A stretch of 27,996 bases of DNA from a virus, in IMG/VR virus record IMGVR_UViG_3300028384_000906, positions 1-27,996 of that record; one strand, 5' to 3'. The notes under the pieces are model-generated. The model did no database searches, was not told the DNA's origin, and saw only the letters and a program-made list of their open reading frames with translations. A program made the translations under genes and the position numbers. Numbering within the stretch: position 1 is the stretch's first letter; each line of letters starts with the position of its first letter. Shown here piece by piece: positions 15,967 to 21,539 of the stretch.

Positions 15967-16037
15967 TGATCATAACTGATCACCCTTCCTCCCTGTACCT
16001 GCCCCCTGAGATCTCCATACCTCGGGGGGCTTTTTTA
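15967..16037 (+). ncRNA. Candidate small RNA of about 70 nt
   Basis: The predicted transcript starts with a hairpin (TGATCA-TAAC-TGATCA, 15967-15982), continues with a C/U-rich single-stranded stretch CCCTTCCTCCCTG that could pair with Shine-Dalgarno sequences, and ends in a terminator. It holds no ORF. The three-part layout is typical of bacterial small RNAs. No homologue is recognised. Confidence 0.45.
16001..16037 (+). terminator. Strong intrinsic terminator in the control region
   Basis: GCCCCCTGAG and CTCGGGGGGC form a 10-bp stem with one G-U pair and a 10-base loop, followed by six T. No protein gene lies just upstream on this strand, so it probably ends a short non-coding transcript. 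Confidence 0.78.
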
Positions 16038-16210
16038 TTCTTCCTGCGCGTCACTCATATAAGCATTAGTCTTATACACATACTATCAGCAGACCCATAC
16101 ACACATAAAACCCCATCCCTAGTTGGCCCGGAAAAAATCTGAAAAAAATTTCTGAGGAAATCGCAGCCAAAAAAACATTGATCATAGATAAGGTATTTCT
16201 TAAGGTAACA

Positions 16211-16231
16211 GAGTCACCTGACCAGTGACTC
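16211..16231. promoter_or_regulatory. Perfect inverted repeat GAGTCAC-N7-GTGACTC
   Basis: Two exact 7-bp arms lie 33 bp before the start of the first accessory gene, just after TTAAGGTAAC. Each arm contains a GANTC site, the CcrM methylation target of Alphaproteobacteria. It may be an operator or a leader hairpin. Confidence 0.5.
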
Positions 16232-16245
16232 AATATTAACCTAAA

Positions 16246-16255
16246 CCTAACGGAG
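16246..16255 (+). promoter_or_regulatory. CCTAACGGAG leader copy, Gp88-like gene
   Basis: Exact copy of the repeated leader, 9 bases before the ATG at 16265, preceded by an extra CCTAAA. Confidence 0.7.
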
Positions 16256-16264
16256 ATACTAACA

Positions 16265-16978
16265 ATGGAAAGAATCCCTCTTTTAGTGACCAACAATGGA
16301 AACACAAAAATAAAGAAATCAGCGGAGGGGACTCCGTATCGGATCGCTTCTCTAAGCTTAGCACCTGATGACATATTATGCCCTAATCGAAAGATCGCCG
16401 CTTGTGACGTTGATTGCCTATTCAAAGCGGGTCGAGGCCAGCAAAAAAATGTCCAGCAAGCCAGACGCAAAAAAACAAAGCTTTGGCATAAAGATCGAGA
16501 TCTCTTTTTAGATATCCTATGCGATGAGCTAAATCGCTTTATCAAATCTTGTAAAAGATCGGGCCATATTCCAGCCGCTCGATTAAATACAATCTCGGAC
16601 ATTGCATGGGAGCAGTACGGGATCCCGCAATTATTCGCACCATTAGGGCTCAAGCTTTATGATTATACAAAGAGAGCGGATCGATTAGATCAGACTCCCG
16701 ATAATTATAAATTGATGTTTTCATATTCTGGCGCGCCTAATTATCAGCCAGAGGTCGCAAAAGCGATCACCAAACCGACTCCTATTAGCGTGGTTTTCCG
16801 AGGTGGACTACCGCGCTCGTTTTTAGGTCGTCCCGTGATCGATGGTGATAAAAGCGATCTCATAAACCTAGAAGCAGAAAACCAGATCATAGGTTTAAAG
16901 CTAAAAGGATCCGAGGCGCAGCATAGCAAATCCAGATTCATTGTGGACAATCCCGAGCTGATAGGAGTCGCAGCATGA
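16265..16978 (+). CDS. Gp88-like phage protein
   Basis: The 237-residue protein matches my memory of the 'gene product 88' phage family: a cysteine cluster Cys39-x7-Cys47-x3-Cys51 followed by AGRGQQKNVQQARRKKT (55-71), the conserved RLNTISDIAWE (106-116), YDYTKR (132-137), and a late DGDKSDLI (193-200) with IGLKLKG. The clustered cysteines suggest metal or Fe-S binding. No activity of the family is established as far as I know. It starts the accessory cassette behind the repeated leader and is joined to five further genes by ATGA overlaps. GATC and GANTC sites are unusually frequent in it. Confidence 0.8.
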   Translation: MERIPLLVTNNGNTKIKKSAEGTPYRIASLSLAPDDILCPNRKIAACDVDCLFKAGRGQQKNVQQARRKKTKLWHKDRDLFLDILCDELNRFIKSCKRSGHIPAARLNTISDIAWEQYGIPQLFAPLGLKLYDYTKRADRLDQTPDNYKLMFSYSGAPNYQPEVAKAITKPTPISVVFRGGLPRSFLGRPVIDGDKSDLINLEAENQIIGLKLKGSEAQHSKSRFIVDNPELIGVAA

Positions 16979-17178
16979 TCCGTGCACCTAGAATTGAAAC
17001 CATATTTTGGGGAACGTGCATAGATCGCGACAATCCCAGCATTTACGCTTTTGAGAGCGATGCAGAACACGCGCTTTTTATGGCGGGAGTGAATGAGGCT
17101 ATCGGCTGGATGGAATATCAGACCTTAGAAGAGGTCGAAGAAAATGAAGCTTATCGAAAAAAGGAGTCAGAGTCATGA
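16975..17178 (+). CDS. Small acidic protein of unknown function
   Basis: The 67-residue protein begins with a beta-like segment (IETIFWGTCID) and ends in a Glu-rich helix. It overlaps both neighbours by 4 bp (ATGA). No family recognised. Confidence 0.65.
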   Translation: MIRAPRIETIFWGTCIDRDNPSIYAFESDAEHALFMAGVNEAIGWMEYQTLEEVEENEAYRKKESES

Positions 17179-17660
17179 ATCCCGATCTCGCAAAAACCGC
17201 AGACGTATATCTTTCGAATTATTTAGGAGATCTCGAATATTGGATCGATACATGCGCAGACGTTAACGGAGTCAATTTTCATACGGCTGTGACTCCGTGT
17301 TTCGATAGCCTTTTATCAGACCCTAGAGGAGTCGAAATCATGAAATATCTTTATAATTGCCTAACACCCAAAGAGCGCCAGAAATGGCACGATCTGAGCG
17401 GTGAGTCCTTTACTCTTTATCGTGAGAAAATGAAAAAGAAACATTTTGGAAAGATAAACCGCAAATGCGAAAACCTAGATCCCGAGATAAGATTTAGAAT
17501 TGAAAGCTTACGATCTAGCGCAGCCAGAATTAGGGAATCTTTATTTGAATATGGGAGCTGCGATTTAAAAGATCTGCACGATCTAAGCTCGGCAATCAAT
17601 GAAATTGAATCTGTTCTTTGTGCCGATATCACGACAATGAGCGAGGAGTCAGGATCATGA
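17175..17660 (+). CDS. Helical protein of unknown function
   Basis: The 161-residue protein is mostly helical, with Cys at 27, 42, 61, 98, 128 and 148 and a basic stretch KMKKKHFGKINRK at 85-97. I recognise no family. It overlaps the gene before and the Fis-type gene after by 4 bp each, so it is translated in the same chain. Confidence 0.65.
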   Translation: MNPDLAKTADVYLSNYLGDLEYWIDTCADVNGVNFHTAVTPCFDSLLSDPRGVEIMKYLYNCLTPKERQKWHDLSGESFTLYREKMKKKHFGKINRKCENLDPEIRFRIESLRSSAARIRESLFEYGSCDLKDLHDLSSAINEIESVLCADITTMSEESGS

Positions 17661-17956
17661 AAATAATAATTGAGCTTGATGAGATCTTAGATCAGGAAAC
17701 CAATAAAACAGTCACTGCAGAAAATAATGAAATTTTCTTTGAGCGATCCTTAGATGAAAATTTTGATATTTTTAGCCTAAGAAAAGAGATTGATAAATTT
17801 TATCTCGAAAAGGCGTTAAACCAATGCAACGGATGCAGGGAAAAGGCTGCTCGGCTAGTTAAATTGACTCCGACTACTTTTAAAAATCGCTTAAGTGCCG
17901 CGCGGATTTGGGTAAATTCTCGGCATTTTCCAGCTTCTAATCAACACAATAGGTAA
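17657..17956 (+). CDS. Stand-alone Fis-type helix-turn-helix protein
   Basis: From the ATG at 17657 (ATGA overlap; the frame is open further upstream) the protein has 99 residues. Residues about 39-79 match the Fis/NtrC C-terminal DNA-binding domain: FYLEKALNQCNG, then REKAARLVKLTPTTFKNRL. There is no ATPase domain, and the first 38 residues are beta-rich and acidic. It is the only clear transcription-factor-like protein in the window and so a candidate for binding the repeated operator-like sites. Nucleoid-type DNA bending is the alternative. Confidence 0.75.
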   Translation: MKIIIELDEILDQETNKTVTAENNEIFFERSLDENFDIFSLRKEIDKFYLEKALNQCNGCREKAARLVKLTPTTFKNRLSAARIWVNSRHFPASNQHNR

Positions 17957-17960
17957 GATC

Positions 17961-18179
17961 ATGAAAACGATTATTCACGTTAACCAGCATATCATTAAAG
18001 CAAACGCAAAAGGCGAAGAGCGGAAACCACCGCTCACGATAAAGACCTACAAAGAAAACCGAAAAGGATTCGAGGCGCTTATATCGGGATCCGCGAAGGT
18101 GATTTATTCACCAGATAAACCGCTTAGCTGTGGCGCCAAAGTGTGGATCGAGACCGAGTCAGAGGTGGTGGTTTTATGA
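17961..18179 (+). CDS. Small beta-rich protein of unknown function
   Basis: The 72-residue protein (IIHVNQHIIKANAKG, LTIKTYKENRKG, KVIYSPDKPLSCGAKVWIETE) looks like a small conserved beta-sheet protein. I have an impression of similar proteins in bacterial and phage genomes but cannot name a function. It starts 4 bp after the Fis-type gene and overlaps the next tiny gene by 4 bp. Confidence 0.65.
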   Translation: MKTIIHVNQHIIKANAKGEERKPPLTIKTYKENRKGFEALISGSAKVIYSPDKPLSCGAKVWIETESEVVVL

Positions 18180-18247
18180 GTCCGCTCTATCAATTAATCG
18201 GCTTTATTGTCGTTTGGTGGTGGATCCTAGACCTAATACCGAAATAA
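18176..18247 (+). CDS. 23-residue membrane micropeptide
   Basis: An ATGA overlap with the preceding stop opens a 23-codon frame ending in TAA. Residues 5-21 (YQLIGFIVVWWWILDLI) form one hydrophobic span with three consecutive Trp. Its place at the end of an overlapped operon and its clean membrane-helix composition support it, but length alone cannot exclude chance. Confidence 0.45.
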   Translation: MSPLYQLIGFIVVWWWILDLIPK

Positions 18248-18251
18248 TATC

Positions 18252-18280
18252 TTGATCGATGCGCCTAGAGAGCGTATTGA
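18252..18280 (+). promoter_or_regulatory. Possible promoter of the DUF932 operon
   Basis: TTGATC and TATTGA are separated by 17 bases, about 60 bp before the DUF932 start and upstream of the palindrome at 18310. The -10 is poor (three of six). Confidence 0.35.
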
Positions 18281-18309
18281 TACCTTAAGCGATACATGAC
18301 CAGATCGCT

Positions 18310-18324
18310 TTAATGTAACATTAA
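18310..18324. promoter_or_regulatory. 15-bp palindrome TTAATGT-A-ACATTAA
   Basis: A perfect 7-1-7 palindrome directly before the ribosome-binding leader of the DUF932 gene. It uses the same half-site as the repeats at 15449 and 20028. Confidence 0.6.
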
Positions 18325-18334
18325 CCTAATGGAG
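18325..18334 (+). promoter_or_regulatory. CCTAATGGAG leader copy, DUF932 gene
   Basis: One-base variant of the repeated leader, 7 bases before the ATG at 18342. Confidence 0.65.
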
Positions 18335-18341
18335 AAAAAAA

Positions 18342-19235
18342 ATGGTTGATCTTATTTATACACGCAAAGCAGCAAATACACCGCTAAGCTTTGGCGATAT
18401 TGCTAGACTAGCACCAGCAGCATTTGCAACCGAGCCCGTTGAAAGCGTGACGGATAAATATCGTCATATTTCAACATTCGATGTCATGCGCACATTAAAA
18501 TTCGAAGGCTGGTTGCCAGTTCAGGCCGCGCAGAGCTCGCCAATGAAAAACCGCTATAAAGATCGCACTCACCAGCGCCATTTGATCGCGTTTGCGCGCG
18601 AGGCAGATCTGGAACGCCCAGAGGGTCGCCCAGAAATCGTTCTCTATAATTCCAGCGATAAATCTAGCAGCCTAAAACTATATGACGGTTTTTTCCGCTG
18701 GATCTGTTCAAATTCTTTGGTTGCAGGTGAGGGAAACCAAACCAAAATCCGCCATTTAAAGACTCATATGGTGAATTTTGATGCGATCCTAGGCGATGCA
18801 ATTGATCGCGCAAAAGGAGTCGGGGATCGGATCGAGCGTTTTCGTGATACCATGATCAATTATGGGCAGGCGCGCCAGCTTATCGCCTCTGGCCTATCGA
18901 CGCGCTGGACTCCTTATTCTGATATGATGGAGTCGATCACGCCCCACGATCCATTGATCAACGGTACATATTGGACTCAACAGACAATCGATCAGGTGAT
19001 GAAATATTGCCCGCGCAATGACGAGGATTGTTTCGATCCAAAGAGCACCTATCCGCTTTGGAATGTATTCAATCGGACTCAAGAATATGTCATGCGCGGT
19101 GGTCTCGATCTCTTTAGCGTTACAGATCGCAACCAAAACGGATCATATAGAAGAGCGCGCGGCATTGGCGATCCTAGAAAAGCGATCACCATAAACGCGG
19201 ATCTCTGGGATCAGTTCGAAGGAGTCGCGGCGTGA
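18342..19235 (+). CDS. DUF932 phage/plasmid-like protein
   Basis: The 297-residue protein shows the DUF932 pattern: YRHISTFDVMRTLKFEGWLPVQAAQ at about 41-65, RYKDRTHQRHLIAFAR, an IVLYNSSDKSSSLKLYDGFFRWICSNSLV block (99-127) and a C-terminal NRTQEYVMRGG. The family is common on plasmids and phages and its activity is unknown. It starts a second accessory operon after a palindrome and the repeated leader, and overlaps the next gene (GTGA). Hand counting gives 22 GATC sites in 894 bp, about six times the random rate. Confidence 0.8.
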   Translation: MVDLIYTRKAANTPLSFGDIARLAPAAFATEPVESVTDKYRHISTFDVMRTLKFEGWLPVQAAQSSPMKNRYKDRTHQRHLIAFAREADLERPEGRPEIVLYNSSDKSSSLKLYDGFFRWICSNSLVAGEGNQTKIRHLKTHMVNFDAILGDAIDRAKGVGDRIERFRDTMINYGQARQLIASGLSTRWTPYSDMMESITPHDPLINGTYWTQQTIDQVMKYCPRNDEDCFDPKSTYPLWNVFNRTQEYVMRGGLDLFSVTDRNQNGSYRRARGIGDPRKAITINADLWDQFEGVAA

Positions 19236-19408
19236 CCAAATGCAACACGATAAAGGGGATCCGCGCATTTAGCGCGGGTCTCGAGAATTCAGGAAAAGGA
19301 TTCTTTGCAAGATCTGGGCGCGGTCATGGTCGCCTAGGTAAATCAGGTTTAAACAATCGCGCAGCCAGACGCGCGGAACAGGCAAAAATTAGGAAGGCCA
19401 GCAAATGA
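19232..19408 (+). CDS. 58-residue basic protein, GTG start
   Basis: A GTG overlapping the DUF932 stop (GTGA) opens 58 codons that end in a TGA overlapping the next ATG. The protein is Gly/Arg-rich and basic (FFARSGRGHGRLGKSGLNNRAARRAEQAKIRKASK), suggesting nucleic-acid binding. The exact fit between two coupled genes is the main support. No family recognised. Confidence 0.6.
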   Translation: MTKCNTIKGIRAFSAGLENSGKGFFARSGRGHGRLGKSGLNNRAARRAEQAKIRKASK

Positions 19409-19623
19409 AAAACGGTTTAAAAATGCGCGGCGTGATTGTCGTTGATCTCGAGGGATCTTTTAACGATATCGCAGATATTAATCAGGAGCTCGAGAATTTC
19501 GCAAAACACCTAGTCCAAGACTCAACGGTCGTTAGTTCGATCGCTGGGGTTAAAACCAGAAAAGGTGATCAATTGGTCGAGGATCTGGACTCGGTGGTTT
19601 TCAGACATGGGGCCAGCCAATGA
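19405..19623 (+). CDS. Small protein; relative of the gene at 10978
   Basis: The 72-residue protein (RGVIVVDLEGSFNDIADINQ, LENFAKHLVQ, VKTRKGD) shares an ordered pattern with the replication-module protein at 10978-11184: RG-hydrophobic-VD, short gap, LE-helix-LV, K-x-R-x-G. The function of both is unknown. It overlaps both neighbours by 4 bp in the DUF932 operon. Confidence 0.65.
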   Translation: MKNGLKMRGVIVVDLEGSFNDIADINQELENFAKHLVQDSTVVSSIAGVKTRKGDQLVEDLDSVVFRHGASQ

Positions 19624-19949
19624 CAGATCCAGTGAAAAAGATCCTAGCAGATGCGCAAAAAGTAGCAGCCGCAACAATCGAGGGAGTCGGATCCGATACA
19701 ATCGAGGCCAGCAATAGACTCCGCGAAAAGATCGGAACGCTAATCATCAAAGAGATGACAGAAAACACTGTTAATGTTCCAGATATTATTCACACAGCTA
19801 TCGAAACCGCGATTTTGGTCGGTATGGCAACCGCACCATCTCGAGAGATCGGGAGCAAATATTTAGCAGATCTTTTGTCCGAGATCCGAGATCATGTTTT
19901 GGTTAGCTCGAAGGATCCAGCCGCTGGCTATTGGTGCTCGATGAGCTAG
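19620..19949 (+). CDS. Helical protein of unknown function
   Basis: The 109-residue protein is predicted helical, with an amphipathic centre (VPDIIHTAIETAILVGMAT) and no motif I know. It overlaps the previous gene by 4 bp and is the last of the DUF932 operon, followed by a terminator. Confidence 0.65.
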   Translation: MTDPVKKILADAQKVAAATIEGVGSDTIEASNRLREKIGTLIIKEMTENTVNVPDIIHTAIETAILVGMATAPSREIGSKYLADLLSEIRDHVLVSSKDPAAGYWCSMS

Positions 19950-19978
19950 CAGATCCAGACAATTAATAAGGTAATAAG

Positions 19979-20008
19979 AGAGGCCATTTTCGAGGCCTCT
20001 TTTTTTAT
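19979..20008 (+). terminator. Intrinsic terminator of the DUF932 operon
   Basis: AGAGGCC and GGCCTCT form a 7-bp stem with an 8-base loop, followed by seven T. The same stem recurs at 21425-21445. Confidence 0.8.
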
Positions 20009-20038
20009 TTGTTAAGTGCATAAAATTACATTAATAAT
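20009..20038 (+). promoter_or_regulatory. Sigma70-like promoter of the third accessory operon
   Basis: TTGTTA, 18 bases, AATAAT (five of six). It begins right after the T-run of the terminator. The palindrome ACATTA-A-TAATGT (20028-20040) covers the -10, so a protein bound there would block it. Confidence 0.55.
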
Positions 20039-20040
20039 GT
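20028..20040. promoter_or_regulatory. Operator-like palindrome ACATTA-A-TAATGT
   Basis: A perfect 6-1-6 palindrome overlapping the predicted -10 box. It shares its half-site with 15449-15476 and 18310-18324. Confidence 0.55.
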
Positions 20041-20066
20041 GATCGAGGCGCAAGCTTTGCCTCTAA

Positions 20067-20076
20067 CCTAACGGAG
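20067..20076 (+). promoter_or_regulatory. CCTAACGGAG leader copy, 54-aa gene
   Basis: Exact core followed by ACCAAAATA and ATG at 20086. This copy and those at 20341 and 20720 are almost identical over about 22 bases. Confidence 0.7.
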
Positions 20077-20085
20077 ACCAAAATA

Positions 20086-20250
20086 ATGACGATATATAAA
20101 ATTGAATTCAAAGAGCGTGGTAAGGTGGTCAACACTTGGGATCGCTATCACTCTTATTCAGAAGCTTATCGCGCAATTCGTGATGCAGATCTGATCATTC
20201 CCTTTTCATGGGATTGGGAAATTATCTCATATGAGAAAGAATCCTCATGA
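20086..20250 (+). CDS. 54-residue protein of unknown function
   Basis: The frame begins 9 bases after the repeated CCTAACGGAG leader. The protein (MTIYKIEFKERGKVVNTWDR, SYSEAYRAIRDADL, FSWDWEIISYE) looks like a compact beta-helix-beta fold. It overlaps the next tiny gene by 4 bp (ATGA). No family recognised. Confidence 0.65.
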   Translation: MTIYKIEFKERGKVVNTWDRYHSYSEAYRAIRDADLIIPFSWDWEIISYEKESS

Positions 20251-20339
20251 CCGATTGGATCGAGGATATCTTAGCAATCATTTGTCTTTTGATTATCTGG
20301 TTGGGGATCCTTTACGGACTCCCAATCATTTTCGCCTAA
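20247..20339 (+). CDS. 30-residue membrane micropeptide
   Basis: An ATGA overlap opens 30 codons ending in TAA. After a short acidic head (MTDWIEDI) the rest is one hydrophobic helix (LAIICLLIIWLGILYGLPII). It is the second such micropeptide of the cassette, each at the end of an overlapped pair or run. Confidence 0.5.
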   Translation: MTDWIEDILAIICLLIIWLGILYGLPIIFA

Positions 20340-20340
20340 A

Positions 20341-20350
20341 CCTAACGGAG
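20341..20350 (+). promoter_or_regulatory. CCTAACGGAG leader copy, 117-aa gene
   Basis: Exact core with ACCAAAACA before the ATG at 20360; it decides that start over upstream in-frame codons. Confidence 0.7.
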
Positions 20351-20359
20351 ACCAAAACA

Positions 20360-20713
20360 ATGCAATATCTAACCGAGATCGAAGAGCTAAAAGAGAGATC
20401 TTTTCCGCAAAATTATGTGAACAGAAAACCGCACCCAGAGGATCTTTTTTATTCTTTCGAGAGACCGTTAAAAGAGGGATCTTTTTTCGGTTGGAATATC
20501 GACTTGCCATTTTGGGAGATTAAAGAGCTGGTCGATGTTGATCGCTGGACGCACAAAAAGATCGGATACGTTAAACACAATACCGAAAAAGGATTCAGTC
20601 GAGCGGTAATTTATAAAACCATGCCCATTGATCAGGAAATCATCGCTTATGCCGATGAACCATTCGAGGCCTTTGAGTTAGCGGTTAACGAATACCGCCA
20701 GATCCAGAAATAA
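20360..20713 (+). CDS. Protein of unknown function
   Basis: The 117-residue protein (MQYLTEIEELKERSFPQ) is rich in aromatic and charged residues and looks alpha/beta. The frame is open upstream to 20231, but that part overlaps the 30-residue gene; the ATG at 20360 has the repeated leader 9 bases before it. It stands alone between two leader copies. No family recognised. Confidence 0.68.
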   Translation: MQYLTEIEELKERSFPQNYVNRKPHPEDLFYSFERPLKEGSFFGWNIDLPFWEIKELVDVDRWTHKKIGYVKHNTEKGFSRAVIYKTMPIDQEIIAYADEPFEAFELAVNEYRQIQK

Positions 20714-20719
20714 ACCAAA

Positions 20720-20729
20720 CCTAACGGAG
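20720..20729 (+). promoter_or_regulatory. CCTAACGGAG leader copy, coiled-coil gene
   Basis: Exact core with ACCAAAACA before the ATG at 20739. Confidence 0.7.
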
Positions 20730-20738
20730 ACCAAAACA

Positions 20739-21041
20739 ATGACCAAACAAGACCTAATCAAAACTATTGAAGAGATCAGAGAAAAGATCGACGCGCAAAG
20801 ATCCGCTCTTGAGGATCTGGAAAGCGATATGCGCGAGGTCGATCTATGGAATGATGAGATCGATATTGACGGAGAGATCAATCAAGCAGCAGCAGAAGCA
20901 GAAGCGATCACGGATAATTTGGCGAAGGTGATCGAGGCAATAAAAGCGCCAGAAACCGAGATCCAAGGCCTAGGCCCAGATGATCGAGAGCAGATCCTAA
21001 GAGATAAGATCCTAGAAGGATTGGAGTCGATCAATGAGTGA
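20739..21041 (+). CDS. Acidic coiled-coil protein
   Basis: The 100-residue protein is a long acidic helix with heptad-like spacing (LIKTIEEIREKIDAQRSALEDLESDM) and Ala-rich middle. Function unknown. It overlaps the next gene by 8 bp. GATC is extreme here: 14 sites in 303 bp, spread over different codon positions. Confidence 0.68.
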   Translation: MTKQDLIKTIEEIREKIDAQRSALEDLESDMREVDLWNDEIDIDGEINQAAAEAEAITDNLAKVIEAIKAPETEIQGLGPDDREQILRDKILEGLESINE

Positions 21042-21402
21042 TAAAAGAGAAGCGTTTAAAAGACTCTCGAAACCGAGGATCCAGAAAGCAATCAAATCAA
21101 TTCAGTTGGTCGGGAATCTTTCTCGATCACAATATGAATATTCAACGCAAGAGGCGCACCAGTTGATCGCGGATCTGGATGCAGAGGTCGATAAGCTTAG
21201 GAAGCTTTATAAGATCGATCAGCTGCGCACCAATACGAGCGGAGATCTTAAGACGGATCCAGATCCAGAGATCGAACAGGCTAGCAGTGAGTCATTATCG
21301 TGGGCCAGTTGGGCGCTGGATCGCTTACTGATGGGAGATCCGAAAGCAGCCAAAGAAATGCTAATCAAAGCGATCAAGATTAACAGAGAGCGCACCAGCT
21401 AA
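21034..21402 (+). CDS. Helical protein of unknown function
   Basis: The 122-residue protein begins with a basic segment (SDKREAFKRLSKPRIQKAIKSI) and is predicted helical throughout, with a Trp pair at about 90. It is the last gene of the accessory cassette and is followed by a terminator. No family recognised. Confidence 0.65.
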   Translation: MSDKREAFKRLSKPRIQKAIKSIQLVGNLSRSQYEYSTQEAHQLIADLDAEVDKLRKLYKIDQLRTNTSGDLKTDPDPEIEQASSESLSWASWALDRLLMGDPKAAKEMLIKAIKINRERTS

Positions 21403-21424
21403 CACCGCACCAGAGCGGCGATTT

Positions 21425-21452
21425 AGAGGCCTTTTGTGGGCCTCTTTTTTTA
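21425..21452 (+). terminator. Intrinsic terminator of the accessory cassette
   Basis: AGAGGCC and GGCCTCT form the same 7-bp stem as at 19979, with a different 7-base loop, followed by seven T. Confidence 0.8.
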
Positions 21453-21539
21453 TGCCCAGATCATCCCCTGGCATTTACAAAAATAGCGCGCCCAGGACTC
21501 GCAATTGTACCAGCCGAGACAAAGCAAGAGAGGCCCAGA

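Larger units (their letters stand above)
15844..16264. other. Divergent control region between integrase side and accessory cassette
   Basis: These 421 bases hold no supported gene. They contain a sigma70-like promoter (15931), a small-RNA candidate, two TTGATCATA copies (15966, 16178), the direct repeat TCCTGCGCGTSAC (15911-15923 and 16042-16054), a TTAAGGTAAC motif (16200-16209) and a 7-bp inverted repeat (16211-16231). Confidence 0.6.

Noticed and set aside
16072-16653. 193-codon minus-strand frame
   Set aside because: It opposes the Gp88-like gene, which has family motifs, a ribosome site and coupled neighbours; the minus frame has low-complexity Ser/Phe-rich composition.
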